Shown: positions 32,834-43,278, counted from the stretch's first letter. The stretch is DNA of 64,000 bases from JAFLCL01 sp039809495 (GCA_039809495.1 JBDHVC010000008.1:1-64000); one strand, 5' to 3'. A program made the numbers and translations. Notes: generated from the letters alone by a model not told the origin.

Positions 32834-34942
32834 CTAGCCGGGCGAGGGCGTCGCGAGCGCCGCGAGGAAGGCGAGCGCCTCCTCCCGACGCTCGAGGAGC
32901 GGGACCTCGGGCAGCGCGCGGAGCAGCGTCTTGCCGTAGCCCTTGGTCCGGAGCCGTACGTCGAGGACCGCGACGAGGCCTCGGTCGCGGCGCGAGCGCA
33001 AGAGCCGCCCGAAGCCCTGCCGCAGCGTCAGCGCCGCCGAGGGGAGCAGGTACTCCTTGAAGGCCGAGCCGGAGCGCGCCTCGATCCGCTCGCAGCGCGC
33101 GCGCACGAGCGGGTCGGTCGGCGCGTCGAAGGGCAGGCGATCGAGGACGACGAGCCGGAGCGCGCGCCCCGGCACGTCGATCCCCTCCCAGAAGCCCATC
33201 GTCCCGATGAGCACGGCGTCGCCGTCCGCGCGGAAGCGCTCGAGCAATTCGTGCTTGGGTCGCTCGCCCGAGACGAGGACGGTGAGGCCCGCGTCGCGCA
33301 GGCGCGGCGCGAGCCGCTGCGCGAGGTCTCCCTGCACACGGTGGGACGTCGTGAGGACGAAGGCGCCACCGCCGGACGCGCGGACGAGCGCCTCGATCTC
33401 CGCGCGCGCCGAGGCGAGGAAGGAGGGGTCGCGCGGATCGGGGAGCGGGGGCACGTAGAGCGCCGCCTGGCGCGCGTGATCGAAGGGCGAGGGCACGAGC
33501 AGCTCCTCGGCCACCTCGTCGACGCCGAGCTCGCGCCGCAGGAAGGCGAAGGGGCTCGCCTCGATGGGGTCCGCGCTCGGCGGGGGGCTCGCGCTCGCCT
33601 CGTCGAGCTCGACCCGCGCGTCGGGCGCCTGGACTGGGGGCCGATCGCGCGGAGCGGACCGCGCCCTCGCGAACGCGCCGAGGGTCGCGCTCGTCAGGAT
33701 CACCGCGTGCGTCGGCTCGAGCACGCTCTCGCGAAAGAGGCTCGAGACGTCGACGGGGCTCGCGCCGAGCGCGCGCGACGAGCGCGACGAGCGCGCGGTC
33801 GTCGCCTCGAGCCAGACGACGAGCCCGTGCCCACCCTCGACGACGACGAGCACGTCGTTGCGCAGCTCGTCGACGCGCCGCGCGAGGCCGAGGAGCGCGT
33901 CGTGGGCGGGCTCCGTCGAGGGCTCGAGCCGCGAGCGCAGGTAGCCGCCCACGGCCTCGAGCGCCGCGTCGAGCGCGAAGAGCCTCGGCGCGAGCGCCTC
34001 CCGCTCCTCGTGGCGGAGCGCGCGGCGGCCCGGCGGGCCCGCGCGGTCCTCGGAGGCCTCGAGGGCGGTGGCGAGCTCGCTCGTCGCGTAGAGGACGTGA
34101 CGGAGCAGACGCTCGGAGGCCTCACCCGCCTCGCGCGTGAGCCGGATCGCGCGGTCGGCGTCGCGCACGAGCCGCTCGATCCGCGAGGGCGAGAGGGAGA
34201 GCCCGAAGCTCGCGGTCATCACGTCGCCGAGCTGGTGCGCCTCGTCGAAGATCACCGCGTCGTACGCGGGCAGCACGCTCGCGCCGCGCGCGCGGAGCGC
34301 GAGGTCGGCGAAGAAGAGGTGGTGGTTGACGATGACGACCCGCGCGCGCTCGGCGGCGCGACGCGCGTGGGTGACGAAGCACGCGTCGTAGAAGCGACAG
34401 CGCGCGCCGATGCGCAGCTCGGGGCCGCTCTCGACGAGGCCCCAGATCGGCGCGTCCTCCGGGAATTCCGCGAGCTCGCGCTTCTCCCCGCTCATCGAGC
34501 GCTCGACGAACGCCGTGAGCGTCGGGAGCTGCCGCACGAGCTCGGGCCGCAGGATCGACTCCGGGCTCGAGAGGAGCTCGTCGACGCGGCGCCTGCACAC
34601 GTAGTTGGAGAGGCCCTTCAGCACCGCGACCGGGAGCGCCTGCCCCACGAGGCGCGCGAGCGTCGGGACGTCGCGATCGACGAGCTGATCCTGGAGCGCC
34701 CGCGTGCCGGTCGAGACGACGACGCGCTGCCCCGAGAGGAGCGCCGGCGCGAGGTACGCGAAGGTCTTGCCGATCCCCGTCCCCGCCTCGATCAGGCTCA
34801 CGCCGCCCCGCTCGAGCGTGCGCTCCACGCACGCGGCCATCGCGCGCTGCCCCGGCCGATCCTCGTAGACCGCGAGGTGCTCTTGGAGCAGCCCGCGCTC
34901 GCCGAGCACGTCCTCGAGCGTGAGGCGATCGAGCTCGCTCAC
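32834..34942 (-). CDS. DinG-type ATP-dependent DNA helicase
   Basis: 702 residues. The GTG at 34942 is 4 bases after the previous stop, giving a natural start; a longer frame to 35137 runs into the neighbouring gene. Walker A is EAGTGIGKT, the DEAH box is FDEAHQL and the superfamily 2 motif VI region is RQGFGRLLRSRRDRG. Cys residues in SNYVCRRR and ARCRFYDACF fit the Fe-S cluster of the XPD/DinG group, but only three are evident, so the cluster may be altered. Such enzymes unwind 5'-3' and act on R-loops or stalled forks. Co-transcribed with the lipoprotein gene upstream. Confidence 0.87.
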   Translation of the reverse strand: MSELDRLTLEDVLGERGLLQEHLAVYEDRPGQRAMAACVERTLERGGVSLIEAGTGIGKTFAYLAPALLSGQRVVVSTGTRALQDQLVDRDVPTLARLVGQALPVAVLKGLSNYVCRRRVDELLSSPESILRPELVRQLPTLTAFVERSMSGEKRELAEFPEDAPIWGLVESGPELRIGARCRFYDACFVTHARRAAERARVVIVNHHLFFADLALRARGASVLPAYDAVIFDEAHQLGDVMTASFGLSLSPSRIERLVRDADRAIRLTREAGEASERLLRHVLYATSELATALEASEDRAGPPGRRALRHEEREALAPRLFALDAALEAVGGYLRSRLEPSTEPAHDALLGLARRVDELRNDVLVVVEGGHGLVVWLEATTARSSRSSRALGASPVDVSSLFRESVLEPTHAVILTSATLGAFARARSAPRDRPPVQAPDARVELDEASASPPPSADPIEASPFAFLRRELGVDEVAEELLVPSPFDHARQAALYVPPLPDPRDPSFLASARAEIEALVRASGGGAFVLTTSHRVQGDLAQRLAPRLRDAGLTVLVSGERPKHELLERFRADGDAVLIGTMGFWEGIDVPGRALRLVVLDRLPFDAPTDPLVRARCERIEARSGSAFKEYLLPSAALTLRQGFGRLLRSRRDRGLVAVLDVRLRTKGYGKTLLRALPEVPLLERREEALAFLAALATPSPG

Positions 34943-34946
34943 CGCG

Positions 34947-35801
34947 TCACTCGACGAGGACACGCGCGGCCCGCACGCGCGCCGAGGGCGCGAGCGTGAT
35001 CGTGAGCGTCCGCTGGAGATCCTGCGCGATCCTGCGGTCCGGCAGGCCGTTGTCCTCGAAGGCGTGCTCGACGACGAGCGCGCCGCTCTGCACGCGGATG
35101 CGGTAGCGATCGCCCGCGCCGGCCCAGTAGGACGCATGCTCGAAGAGCGGGCCGTCGGGCTCGCTCGCCTCGCTCGGCGCGATGCGCAGGAGCGGCAGCT
35201 GGCCGTCGGACTCGAAGCCCCCGATCCGCACCCAGCGATCGGGTGCCGCGAGCCCCGCGTCGAGCCCCGCGTCGACGCCCTCGCCCGCCGCGCCGAGGCC
35301 GCCGTCCCACCCAGCGCGACCGCGCAAGAGCAGGACGAGGTCGTAGCGGCTCGCCTCGGGGAGCGCGCTCACGAGCCGCGCCTCGAGCGAGATCTCGACG
35401 TCGGGGCCGAGCGCGCGCGCGTCGAGCCTGCCTCGCTCGGGCTCGAGCGCGGCGGGGCGCGCGGGGCGCTCGACCTCGAGCTCCACGCAGCGGCGCGCGA
35501 GGTCGCAGCGGCGCGAGCCGTCCGGCGTGGGCTCGGCGAGGCAAGCGAGCGACGGCGCGTCGCGGCTCGAGCGCGCGAAGCAGCGGCGCATGCAGGCCTG
35601 TCGATCGCCGAGCTCGCCGAGCTCGCAGGACATCATCCGATCGCAGATCCGATCGCAGGTCGGGTCGCGCTGGGGCGCGGGCGCGGGCGGGGGCGGCGCG
35701 GGCGCGGGCGCGGGTGCGGGCGGGGGCTCCTCGGCGCACGCCGCCGGCGCGAGCGCGAGCGCGAGGAGCAGGCCGAGGCGCGGGATGGGGTGAGCGCGCA
35801 T
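34947..35801 (-). CDS. Putative lipoprotein with Pro/Ala linker
   Basis: 284 residues from ATG 35801. A signal ending APAACAEE gives a lipobox, followed by a Pro/Ala-rich linker (APAPAPAPPPP type) that probably spans the cell wall, then a Cys-rich block (CDRICDRMMSCELGE, CMRRCF) and a C-terminal beta domain. No enzyme family recognised. The stop is 4 bases before the DinG-type start, so they may be one transcript, though a functional link is not evident. Confidence 0.7.
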   Translation of the reverse strand: MRAHPIPRLGLLLALALAPAACAEEPPPAPAPAPAPPPPAPAPQRDPTCDRICDRMMSCELGELGDRQACMRRCFARSSRDAPSLACLAEPTPDGSRRCDLARRCVELEVERPARPAALEPERGRLDARALGPDVEISLEARLVSALPEASRYDLVLLLRGRAGWDGGLGAAGEGVDAGLDAGLAAPDRWVRIGGFESDGQLPLLRIAPSEASEPDGPLFEHASYWAGAGDRYRIRVQSGALVVEHAFEDNGLPDRRIAQDLQRTLTITLAPSARVRAARVLVE

Positions 35802-35848
35802 GGTGCGAGGGAGCCCGAGCTTACCCCACGCCACCGCGCGCCACGTCA

Positions 35849-36730
<882 letters not shown>

Positions 36731-36837
36731 GTGGCGAACCATAGAGCGAAGGCGCGCGCGGGGCGAACGAGGCGCCTCGCCGTCGCGGGAGGGTTCGGCG
36801 CGCACCGGCGTGAGCGTTGCGATAAGCTCGACGCGAC

Positions 36838-38394
36838 GTGCGCAGCTCGGCCGTGCCGCTCCCGCCTCAGGTTCGAGGCTCGCTCGAGGACCGGCTCGGC
36901 CGGAGCCGCCGCGAGCTGCGCGGGAGCTATCGCGGGACGCGCGAGCGCGCCGAGGCCGGGACCCGCGCGATCGTCGTCGGCGGGGGGCTCGCGGGCGTGG
37001 CCGCGGCCTGCGTGCTCGCCGAGCGGGGCGTGAAGGTCCAGCTGGTCGAGAGGCACGACCGGCTCGGCGGGCGCATGGCGTCGGCGCCGACGCGGCTCGC
37101 CGATCGGGCGCTCCACGTCGCGCCCGCGCTGGCCCTCCATCGACACTTCTACAACACGCGCGCGCTGCTCGCGCGGGTCGATCCCGAGCTCGTGACGCTG
37201 CGCGGCCTCGACGACTACGTCGTGCTCGGCGCCGACGGCGCCTCGACCTCGTTCGCCGAGCTGCCCGCCTCGAGCCCCCTCAACGCGATCACGCTGCTGC
37301 GGCGCATGCCCTCCTTCTCCTTCACGGATCTGCGGCGCCTCTCGAGCGAGCGGATGCGCCAGCTCATCCTTTTCGACGTGCATCGGCACGGCGCGAGCCT
37401 CGACGGCCTCTCGGCGGCGACGTTCCTCACCGAGATGGGTCTGCCCGCGCCGACGAGCGAGCTGCTCGCTCGAGCCTTCGCCCACGCGTCCTTCGATGGG
37501 CCGGACGCGGTCTCGGCCGCCGAATTCCTCCAGACGATCCAGTTCCAGCTCCTCGCGAACCCGGAGGGGCTCGCCTTCGACGTGCTCGAGGAGCCCGCGG
37601 AGGACGCGCTCTTCGCGCCGATGGAGCGCTACCTCCGCTCGCTCGACGTCGACGTCCTCGTCGGCGAGGGCGCGCTCCGCGTGGCGCGCGAGCGCGGCGA
37701 TCGCGTGCGCGTCGAGACGACGAGCGGCGCGCTCGAGGCGGACGGGCTCGTGCTCGCCCTCGACGTCTCGGGCCTGCGCGCGCTCGTCGAGGGCTCTCCC
37801 GGGCTCGCGGAGGACGCGGGCTTCGCGCGCTCGATCGCGCAGCTCGAGGCGAGCGCGCCGTACGCGCTCCTGCGGCTCGGGCTCGCCGAGCCGCTCGCCT
37901 CGCAGCGACGCGCGTACGTCCGCGTGGCGACGCGCGGATCGCTCGACGCGATCTCGATCCACGATCGCTTCGAGGGCGAGTCGCGGCGGCACGCGCTCCG
38001 CACCGGCGGGAGCGTCGTCCAGCTCCAGGCCCTCCACGTGCCGCGCGAGCAGAGCGACGAGGCGGTGCGCGCGGAGCTCCTCGAGGGCCTCTTCACGCTC
38101 TACCCGGAGGCACGCACGATCGCCGTGAGGAGCGAGGCGCTCGTGCGCCGCGACGACTGCCCCGCGTTCGCGCCGGGGAGCTTCGTCGCGCGGCCGCGCG
38201 TCGCGACGCCCTACGGCAACATCGCGCTCGCAGGCGATCTCGTGAAGCTGCCCTTCGCGTCGGCGATGATGGAGCGGGCCGCCGCGAGCGGCTTCATGGC
38301 GGCCAACGTGCTCTTGGACCGCTGGGACGTGCGCGGCGAGGCGCTCTACACGCTCCCGCCGCGCAGCCTGGTGCCCGGCCTCATGGGACGCTGA
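36838..38394 (+). CDS. FAD-dependent oxidoreductase, HpnE/phytoene-desaturase-like
   Basis: 518 residues from a GTG at 36838; an Arg-rich region of about 40 residues precedes the core, so a later start is possible. The FAD dinucleotide fold is AIVVGGGLAGVAAACVLAERG with the acidic end LVERHDRLGGR. The C-terminal GNIALAGDLVKLPFASAMMERAAASG is typical of the amine oxidase/phytoene desaturase superfamily. Related enzymes are hydroxysqualene dehydroxylase and carotenoid desaturases; which one cannot be settled from the sequence. An isoprenoid-related role is plausible given the mevalonate genes nearby. Confidence 0.75.
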   Translation: MRSSAVPLPPQVRGSLEDRLGRSRRELRGSYRGTRERAEAGTRAIVVGGGLAGVAAACVLAERGVKVQLVERHDRLGGRMASAPTRLADRALHVAPALALHRHFYNTRALLARVDPELVTLRGLDDYVVLGADGASTSFAELPASSPLNAITLLRRMPSFSFTDLRRLSSERMRQLILFDVHRHGASLDGLSAATFLTEMGLPAPTSELLARAFAHASFDGPDAVSAAEFLQTIQFQLLANPEGLAFDVLEEPAEDALFAPMERYLRSLDVDVLVGEGALRVARERGDRVRVETTSGALEADGLVLALDVSGLRALVEGSPGLAEDAGFARSIAQLEASAPYALLRLGLAEPLASQRRAYVRVATRGSLDAISIHDRFEGESRRHALRTGGSVVQLQALHVPREQSDEAVRAELLEGLFTLYPEARTIAVRSEALVRRDDCPAFAPGSFVARPRVATPYGNIALAGDLVKLPFASAMMERAAASGFMAANVLLDRWDVRGEALYTLPPRSLVPGLMGR

Positions 38395-38502
38395 CGCGGA
38401 GGGGGGGCCGACGCGTGGGGCGGAACGACGTTCGCATGGAGAGCTCGTTCACGCGCCCTCGAGGAGACATGAACGCCAGGCCACGGCGAGTGAGGGGTGC
38501 CG
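38395..38502. other. Short intergenic gap between convergent genes
   Basis: 108 bases between the stops of the FAD oxidoreductase and Hsp33. No clear hairpin with a T-run was found. Confidence 0.3.
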
Positions 38503-39378
38503 TCAGCTCGACTGGAGCAGGCCGCGCAGCGCCTCGGGCCGCACCTCGTACTCCTTCCGGCAGTAGTCGCAGGTGATCGAGAGCGGCTCGGCCTTCTCGA
38601 TCATGTCGGAGAGCTCGGCCGCGCCGACGGTGGCGAGGCTCGCGAGCACGCGCTCGGTCGAGCAGCGGCAGCGGTAGTCGAGCTCGAACTCGAGGGTGCG
38701 GGTGTAGGCGATGCCGTGGAGGATCTCGTCGGCGAGGCGCGCGGGATCGCCCTCGAGCTCGGCGAGGACGCGAGAGAGGTCCGCGAAGTCCGTGCGGAGC
38801 CGCTCGTACATGACCGCCAGGGGCGCCTCGGTGTACTCGGGCAGGAGCTGCACGACGTAGCCGCCGGCGAGGAGGAGCTCGCCCTCTTCGCTCCGCACGC
38901 TGCTCGCCCCGAGCGTCGCGGTGATCTGCTCGGACTCGACGAGGTAGCTCGTCATCGCGTCGGCGAGCCGGTGCTCCTCGCCCACCTCGACGATGCCCTG
39001 CTGCACCTCGCCGGTGAAGAGTGTCCGCATCACCTGGACGAGCGCGCCCGCGCCGAAGAGGACGGGCCCGCGCGAGGAGCGCACGAGGCCACGCGTCCCG
39101 CCGTCGGGCCAGCTGTCGACGACGATCGTCCCCTGACCGCCGACGCCTTGGAGGATCCCCTGGACGCGGTAGTCCGGCGCCATCGTGAGGCGGGTGAGGA
39201 GGGTGGCGGTGGCGAGGTCGGTGAGCAGCTCCGCCGTCGCGCCGCTCGCCCTCTGGCTCTCCGCGATGCCGCGCGCGGTGCGGGTGCTCCTCACCGCGAT
39301 CACGCGGAACGATCCGTCGTTGGCGACGGCGCTCAGCGCGCGGTCGGGGGGCAGCTCATCCAAGGATATGCGCGACAT
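38503..39378 (-). CDS. hslO: Hsp33 redox-regulated chaperone
   Basis: 291 residues from ATG 39378. The C-terminal zinc/redox switch is present as CRCS and CDYC, the CxC...CxxC arrangement of the family. The core carries LGASSVRSEEGELLLAGGYVVQLLPEY and QGILQGVGGQGTIVVDS. Under oxidative stress the cysteines form disulfides, the linker unfolds and the protein becomes a holdase for unfolded clients in the cytosol. It is divergent from an outer-membrane protein gene and has no obvious heat-shock operator (no CIRCE-type dyad). Confidence 0.93.
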   Translation of the reverse strand: MSRISLDELPPDRALSAVANDGSFRVIAVRSTRTARGIAESQRASGATAELLTDLATATLLTRLTMAPDYRVQGILQGVGGQGTIVVDSWPDGGTRGLVRSSRGPVLFGAGALVQVMRTLFTGEVQQGIVEVGEEHRLADAMTSYLVESEQITATLGASSVRSEEGELLLAGGYVVQLLPEYTEAPLAVMYERLRTDFADLSRVLAELEGDPARLADEILHGIAYTRTLEFELDYRCRCSTERVLASLATVGAAELSDMIEKAEPLSITCDYCRKEYEVRPEALRGLLQSS

Positions 39379-39615
39379 CCCGCGCCTTCTGATGAGTTTC
39401 GAGGGCTCACGCAAGCCGCCCGAGCGTCGGGGCGGAGCGCATGCGCTCACAATCAAAGGCCCGCTTCTCGCCGCAAACTCTGGCGGGGCGCGCGCGATGC
39501 TGTAAGAAGCGCGGGCTGCCACTTCGGGGGTAGTCGAACGTTGGACATAGGCTCGCCTCACCCGCGCCGTCGGCGAGAGGTGTCCTTGGGCGGGTCTTTT
39601 TCGGAGGAGTCACTC
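39379..39615. promoter_or_regulatory. Divergent promoter region, hslO and outer-membrane protein
   Basis: 237 bases between two divergent starts. A GGAGGAG ribosome site lies 6 bases before the plus-strand ATG. No operator dyad or sigma motif could be assigned with confidence. Confidence 0.35.
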
Positions 39616-40335
39616 ATGAAGAAGAAGGTTGGCCTCGGTCTCGTGCTCCTGCTCGCGGGAGCCCTCCTCATCCCCTCCGGCCGCGCGCACGCGCAGGTGG
39701 AGCCCGCCGGCCTCGGCCTCGGCGCCGACGTCGCGCTCGCGAGCGATCAGATGGGCACGAGCGGCGGCCCCGGGGTCGCGAGCCTCGGCGTCACCGGGCT
39801 GAGCCTGAACTACTGGATCAACCCGAACATCACGCTCAACTTCATCCTCAACGCGGGCTTCATCTCGCCCAACGGCGGCGACCTGATCACGCGGCTCGGC
39901 TTCGGCGCGGGCGTCTTCGGCGTGATCGCGCGGGGCGAGCACACGCTGCTCGAGCTCGGCGGGCGCGTGAGCGTGGGCGCGGTCCTCGCGAGCAACAACC
40001 AGAGCGTCGGCGTGCTCGGCCTCGAGATCCCGCTGCGCGTGGAGCACTTCTTCGATCGGAATTTCTCGGTCAACGGCCAGGTCGGCCTCTCGGTCGGCGT
40101 CGCGCCGCGCGAGGGCGAGGCCGTCCCGTTCACGCTCGCCATCGGATCGGTGACCGGCTGGGGCGGGATCGGCTTCATGTACTACTTCGACGGCGCGAAC
40201 GGCATGGGCGGCTCGAGCGCGGCGTCGAGCTCGTCGGGCGGCTACCAGGCGCCGCAGCAGCAGCAGCAGGGCGGCTACCAGGCGCAGCAGCAGCAGCAGG
40301 GCGGCGGCGATCCCGAGGCGGGCGGCGGCTGGTGA
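39616..40335 (+). CDS. Outer-membrane beta-barrel-like protein with Gln-rich tail
   Basis: 239 residues with a typical KKK signal peptide cleaved near RAHAQ. The body alternates polar and hydrophobic strands with Gly turns (FGAGVFGVIARGEHTLLELGGRVSVG), consistent with a small barrel ending VTGWGGIGFMYYF. A Ser/Gly linker is followed by two repeats of GGYQA-PQQQQQ type, then GGGDPEAGGGW. The tail is probably extracellular or disordered; the strand count suggests an 8-stranded barrel, uncertain. Monocistronic. Confidence 0.65.
   Translation: MKKKVGLGLVLLLAGALLIPSGRAHAQVEPAGLGLGADVALASDQMGTSGGPGVASLGVTGLSLNYWINPNITLNFILNAGFISPNGGDLITRLGFGAGVFGVIARGEHTLLELGGRVSVGAVLASNNQSVGVLGLEIPLRVEHFFDRNFSVNGQVGLSVGVAPREGEAVPFTLAIGSVTGWGGIGFMYYFDGANGMGGSSAASSSSGGYQAPQQQQQGGYQAQQQQQGGGDPEAGGGW
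40249..40317 (+). repeat. Short Gln-rich direct repeat
   Basis: Two copies of GGCTACCAGGCG followed by CAG runs, encoding GGYQA and five Gln each. The CAG runs could vary in length by slippage. Confidence 0.6.
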
Positions 40336-40628
40336 GCCGACGTCCCGCCCGCGCGTCGCGCTGACGGCGCGCCTCCTTCGACGCGATCCGTCGAGCGAAG
40401 GCGCGCTGGCTCGGCAGGCGAGTGGGCGGGTGGGACGGGCGGGGCGCATCCGCCCCGAACGCGAAGGAGGAGCGGGAACCCGCGCGGCCGACCCGCGCCG
40501 TGCTTCCTGCCGTGAGAGAGGCCTCGGTGACGGGGCCTCTCTCGTCGTCTCGGCGCCCCGAGCCGCCCATCACCGTTGCGCGCGAGCGGGGAGCCTCCTA
40601 GGCTCGCCGCGCCGTTTGGAGGTCTTCG
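40336..40628. other. Intergenic region with long hairpins
   Basis: 293 bases. It holds an imperfect hairpin from 40362 to about 40406 (outer arms GCGCGCCT and AGGCGCGC, inner arms TCGACG type) that closely matches the element at 52903-52944, including the following CTGGCTCGGC. A second hairpin, GAGAGAGGCC/GGCCTCTCTC, lies at 40514-40543 (10-bp stem, 10-base loop). The glycine cleavage gene follows, but I see no glycine riboswitch pattern. Confidence 0.5.
40514..40543. terminator. 10-bp stem hairpin upstream of gcvPB
   Basis: Perfect stem GAGAGAGGCC/GGCCTCTCTC with a 10-base loop. It lies between codirectional genes, so it may terminate the outer-membrane protein transcript. The flank GTCGTCT is only weakly T-rich. 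Confidence 0.5.
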
Positions 40629-42125
40629 ATGTCGTCGAGCCAAGCCACGTCGGGTCTGTCGTTCGTCGAGCCGCTCCTCTTCGAGCACGGCTCCGTGGGG
40701 CGGAGCGGGAGCTCGCTCTCGCCGCTCGACGTGCCCGACGTCGACCCCCGCGCGCTCTTCGGGAGCGCGGCGCGAGCGAGCGAGCCGAGGCTGGCCGAGG
40801 TGTCGGAGCCCGAGGTGTTCCGCCACTACGTGCGGCTCTCGCAGCAGAACTTCTCCATCGACACGGCCTTCTATCCCCTCGGCTCGTGCACGATGAAGTA
40901 CAACCCGAAGGTCAACGAGTGGGCCGCGCGCCTGCCGGGCTTCGCGAGGCCGCACCCGCTCGCGCCCGAGCACCTCATCCAGGGGGCGCTCGAGCTGATG
41001 TGGCGCCTCGAGCGCGCGCTCGCGGAGATCGTCGGCATGGATCGCGTGACGCTCCAGCCCGCCGCGGGCGCGCACGGCGAATTGGCCGGCCTGATGATGA
41101 TCCGCGCCTACCACGAGGCGCAGGGCCGCAGCCCCAAGCGGGTGCTCGTGCCCGTCACCGCGCACGGCACGAACGCCGCGAGCTGCGCGCTGAACGGCTA
41201 CACGATCCAGCCCTTCGAGGCGGGCGAGGACGGCGTGATCGACCCCGCGAAGGTCGCGCCGCTCGTCGACGACGACGTGGCCGCCGTGATGATCACCAAC
41301 CCGAACACCGTCGGCCTCTTCGAGCGCGCGCTCCCGACGATCGCGGCGATGCTCCACGAGAAGGGCGCGCTCGTCTACGGCGACGGCGCGAACCTCAACG
41401 CGCTGATGGGCCGCACGCGGCCGGGCGACCTCGGCGTCGACGTGATGCAGTTCAACCTGCACAAGACGTTCACGACGCCGCACGGCGGCGGCGGGCCGGG
41501 CTCGGGGCCCGTCGCGGTCAAGCGCCACCTCGCGCCCTTCCTCCCCGCGCCGACCGTCGAGCGGGACGAGCGCGGCGCGTTCTTCCTCGACGGCGAGAGG
41601 GCGCAGTCGATCGGTCGGATGCGCAGCTTCTTCGGCAATTTCGGCATGATGGTGCGCGCGTACGCGTACATCCGGGAGATGGGGCCCGAGGGGCTGCGCG
41701 CGGCGACGGATCTCGCCGTCCTCAACGCGAACTACCTGCGCGCGCGGCTCGGCGCGACGTGGCACGTCGCCTACGACCGCGTCTGTATGCACGAGGTGAT
41801 CATCAACGATCGCCACCTCAAGGAGACCGGCGTGACGACGATGGACGTCGCCAAGCGCCTGCTCGACCACGGCTTCCACGCGCCGACCGTCTACTTCCCG
41901 CTCGTCGTGAAGAACGCGATGCTGATCGAGCCGACCGAGACGGAGTCGAAGGAGATGCTCGACGCCTTCGTCGAGACGCTCGAGGCCATCTCGAAGGAGG
42001 CGCTCGAGGCGCCCGAGACGGTCAAGGCGGCGCCGCACCACACGCGCCTGCGGCGCCTCGACGAGACCCGCGCCGCCCGAAAGCCCGTCTTGCGCTACAC
42101 GCCCTCGAAGCCCGACGAGGCCTGA
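40629..42125 (+). CDS. gcvPB: Glycine dehydrogenase (decarboxylating) subunit 2
   Basis: 498 residues with a good TTTGGAGG site. It matches the GcvPB half of the two-subunit P protein: YPLGSCTMKYNPKVNE near the N-terminus, ITNPNTVGLFE, GDGANLNALMGRTRPGDLG and the PLP-lysine motif FNLHKTFTTPHGGGGPG. It decarboxylates glycine and transfers the aminomethyl group to lipoyl-GcvH together with GcvPA. Neither gcvPA, gcvT nor gcvH is adjacent here, so the partner subunit must lie elsewhere. The next gene starts one base after its stop. Confidence 0.94.
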   Translation: MSSSQATSGLSFVEPLLFEHGSVGRSGSSLSPLDVPDVDPRALFGSAARASEPRLAEVSEPEVFRHYVRLSQQNFSIDTAFYPLGSCTMKYNPKVNEWAARLPGFARPHPLAPEHLIQGALELMWRLERALAEIVGMDRVTLQPAAGAHGELAGLMMIRAYHEAQGRSPKRVLVPVTAHGTNAASCALNGYTIQPFEAGEDGVIDPAKVAPLVDDDVAAVMITNPNTVGLFERALPTIAAMLHEKGALVYGDGANLNALMGRTRPGDLGVDVMQFNLHKTFTTPHGGGGPGSGPVAVKRHLAPFLPAPTVERDERGAFFLDGERAQSIGRMRSFFGNFGMMVRAYAYIREMGPEGLRAATDLAVLNANYLRARLGATWHVAYDRVCMHEVIINDRHLKETGVTTMDVAKRLLDHGFHAPTVYFPLVVKNAMLIEPTETESKEMLDAFVETLEAISKEALEAPETVKAAPHHTRLRRLDETRAARKPVLRYTPSKPDEA

Positions 42126-42126
42126 G

Positions 42127-43209
42127 GTGACCGTGCGAGGCGACCTGCGCGCGCGGCTCATCGATCGCGGCGTCGCGAGCGCGGCCCGCCTCGTCACCCG
42201 GGTGGGCTCGCCCACGCCGAGCGGGCGGCTCCTCGCGGCGCTGCGGGCGCGGATCGCCGAGCAGGTGATCGACGCGCGCCGAGACGCGCTGCGTGCCCTC
42301 GAGCGGCGGCTCTCCGAGGCGCGGGTCGAGGGCGCTCGGGTCGAAGGCGCTCGGGTCGACGAGGCGGCCGAGCTCGCGCGCGCGAAGAACGCGCTCGCCG
42401 AGCTCGCAGAGGGCGCGCTCGACGAGCTGCGACGTCGCGTCGTCCTCGAGGCGCGAGGGCTCCGCCGGCCGCTCGCGCGGCTCGATCGGCGCTGGAGCGC
42501 GAGCCGCACCGTGGAGCTCATCGATCGGCCCGACTTCGACGCGGACAAGCGCGTGCGCCTCATGGCGCACCTCGACGAGATGAACGAGACGCTCGGGGCC
42601 TACGCCGCCTTCGCCGACGCGCTCTCGCCGCTCTTCGTGCGGGGCCGCGCGACCCGCGTCCTCGACCTCGCCGCCGGGCACGCGGGCTTCACGCTCTCGC
42701 TCGCCCGGCTCGCGAAGGAGCGCGGGCTCGAGCTCGAGCTCACCGCGACCGACCTCGTCGACGAGTACCTCGAGCTCGGCCGGCGCCACGCGAGGGAGCG
42801 CGGGCTCGACGTGCGCTTCGCGCTCCAGGACGCGCTCGACACCTCGAACCTCGCGCGCGGCGCGTACGACGTCATCGTCTCCACGCAGTCGCTCCATCAC
42901 TTCCCCGCGGGCCACATCGCCGTCCTCGCGCACGAGGCGATCCGCATCGCGACGCGCGGCGTCGTCCTCATCGATGGCGCGCGCAGCATGCTCAACGCCG
43001 CGCTCATCCCGCTGCTCGGCGTCGTGCGCTACCACGACCTCCCCTTCGCGCACGACTCGTGGGTCTCGCTCCGCAAGTTCTTCGCGCCCGAGGAGCTCGG
43101 CCTGCTCGCGCGGATCGGGGCGCTCGCCGCGGGCGAGGACCCCTCGCGGGTCGAGGCGCGCTTCCTCCCGCCCGGCCACATCGTCTGCGTCCTCGAGGCG
43201 AGGCCCTGA
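42127..43209 (+). CDS. Class I SAM-dependent methyltransferase
   Basis: 360 residues from a GTG directly after gcvPB (one base gap), so probably co-transcribed. The SAM motif I is LDLAAGHAGFTLSLARL, followed by ELTATDLVDEYLELG and VIVSTQSLHHFPAGH, the order of a Rossmann-type methyltransferase 11/25 fold. The first 150 residues are an unusual Arg/Ala-rich helical extension with the tandem repeat GARVEGARVEGARV. The substrate is unknown; a role with the glycine pathway is not implied beyond position. Confidence 0.8.
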   Translation: MTVRGDLRARLIDRGVASAARLVTRVGSPTPSGRLLAALRARIAEQVIDARRDALRALERRLSEARVEGARVEGARVDEAAELARAKNALAELAEGALDELRRRVVLEARGLRRPLARLDRRWSASRTVELIDRPDFDADKRVRLMAHLDEMNETLGAYAAFADALSPLFVRGRATRVLDLAAGHAGFTLSLARLAKERGLELELTATDLVDEYLELGRRHARERGLDVRFALQDALDTSNLARGAYDVIVSTQSLHHFPAGHIAVLAHEAIRIATRGVVLIDGARSMLNAALIPLLGVVRYHDLPFAHDSWVSLRKFFAPEELGLLARIGALAAGEDPSRVEARFLPPGHIVCVLEARP

Positions 43210-43278
43210 CGCGGGGGGCGGCGCGCGCCGAGACGGATCATTCGCCAACCAGCCCTCGTTCGCGGTACGTTCGAGCGG

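Noticed and set aside
40336..40628. Glycine riboswitch upstream of gcvPB
   Set aside because: The conserved aptamer segments are not visible; the hairpins present belong to dispersed or terminator-like elements.
42300..42360. GARVEG tandem repeat as a mobile or phase-variable element
   Set aside because: Only about three 15-base units inside a helical extension; fits ordinary in-frame repeat growth.
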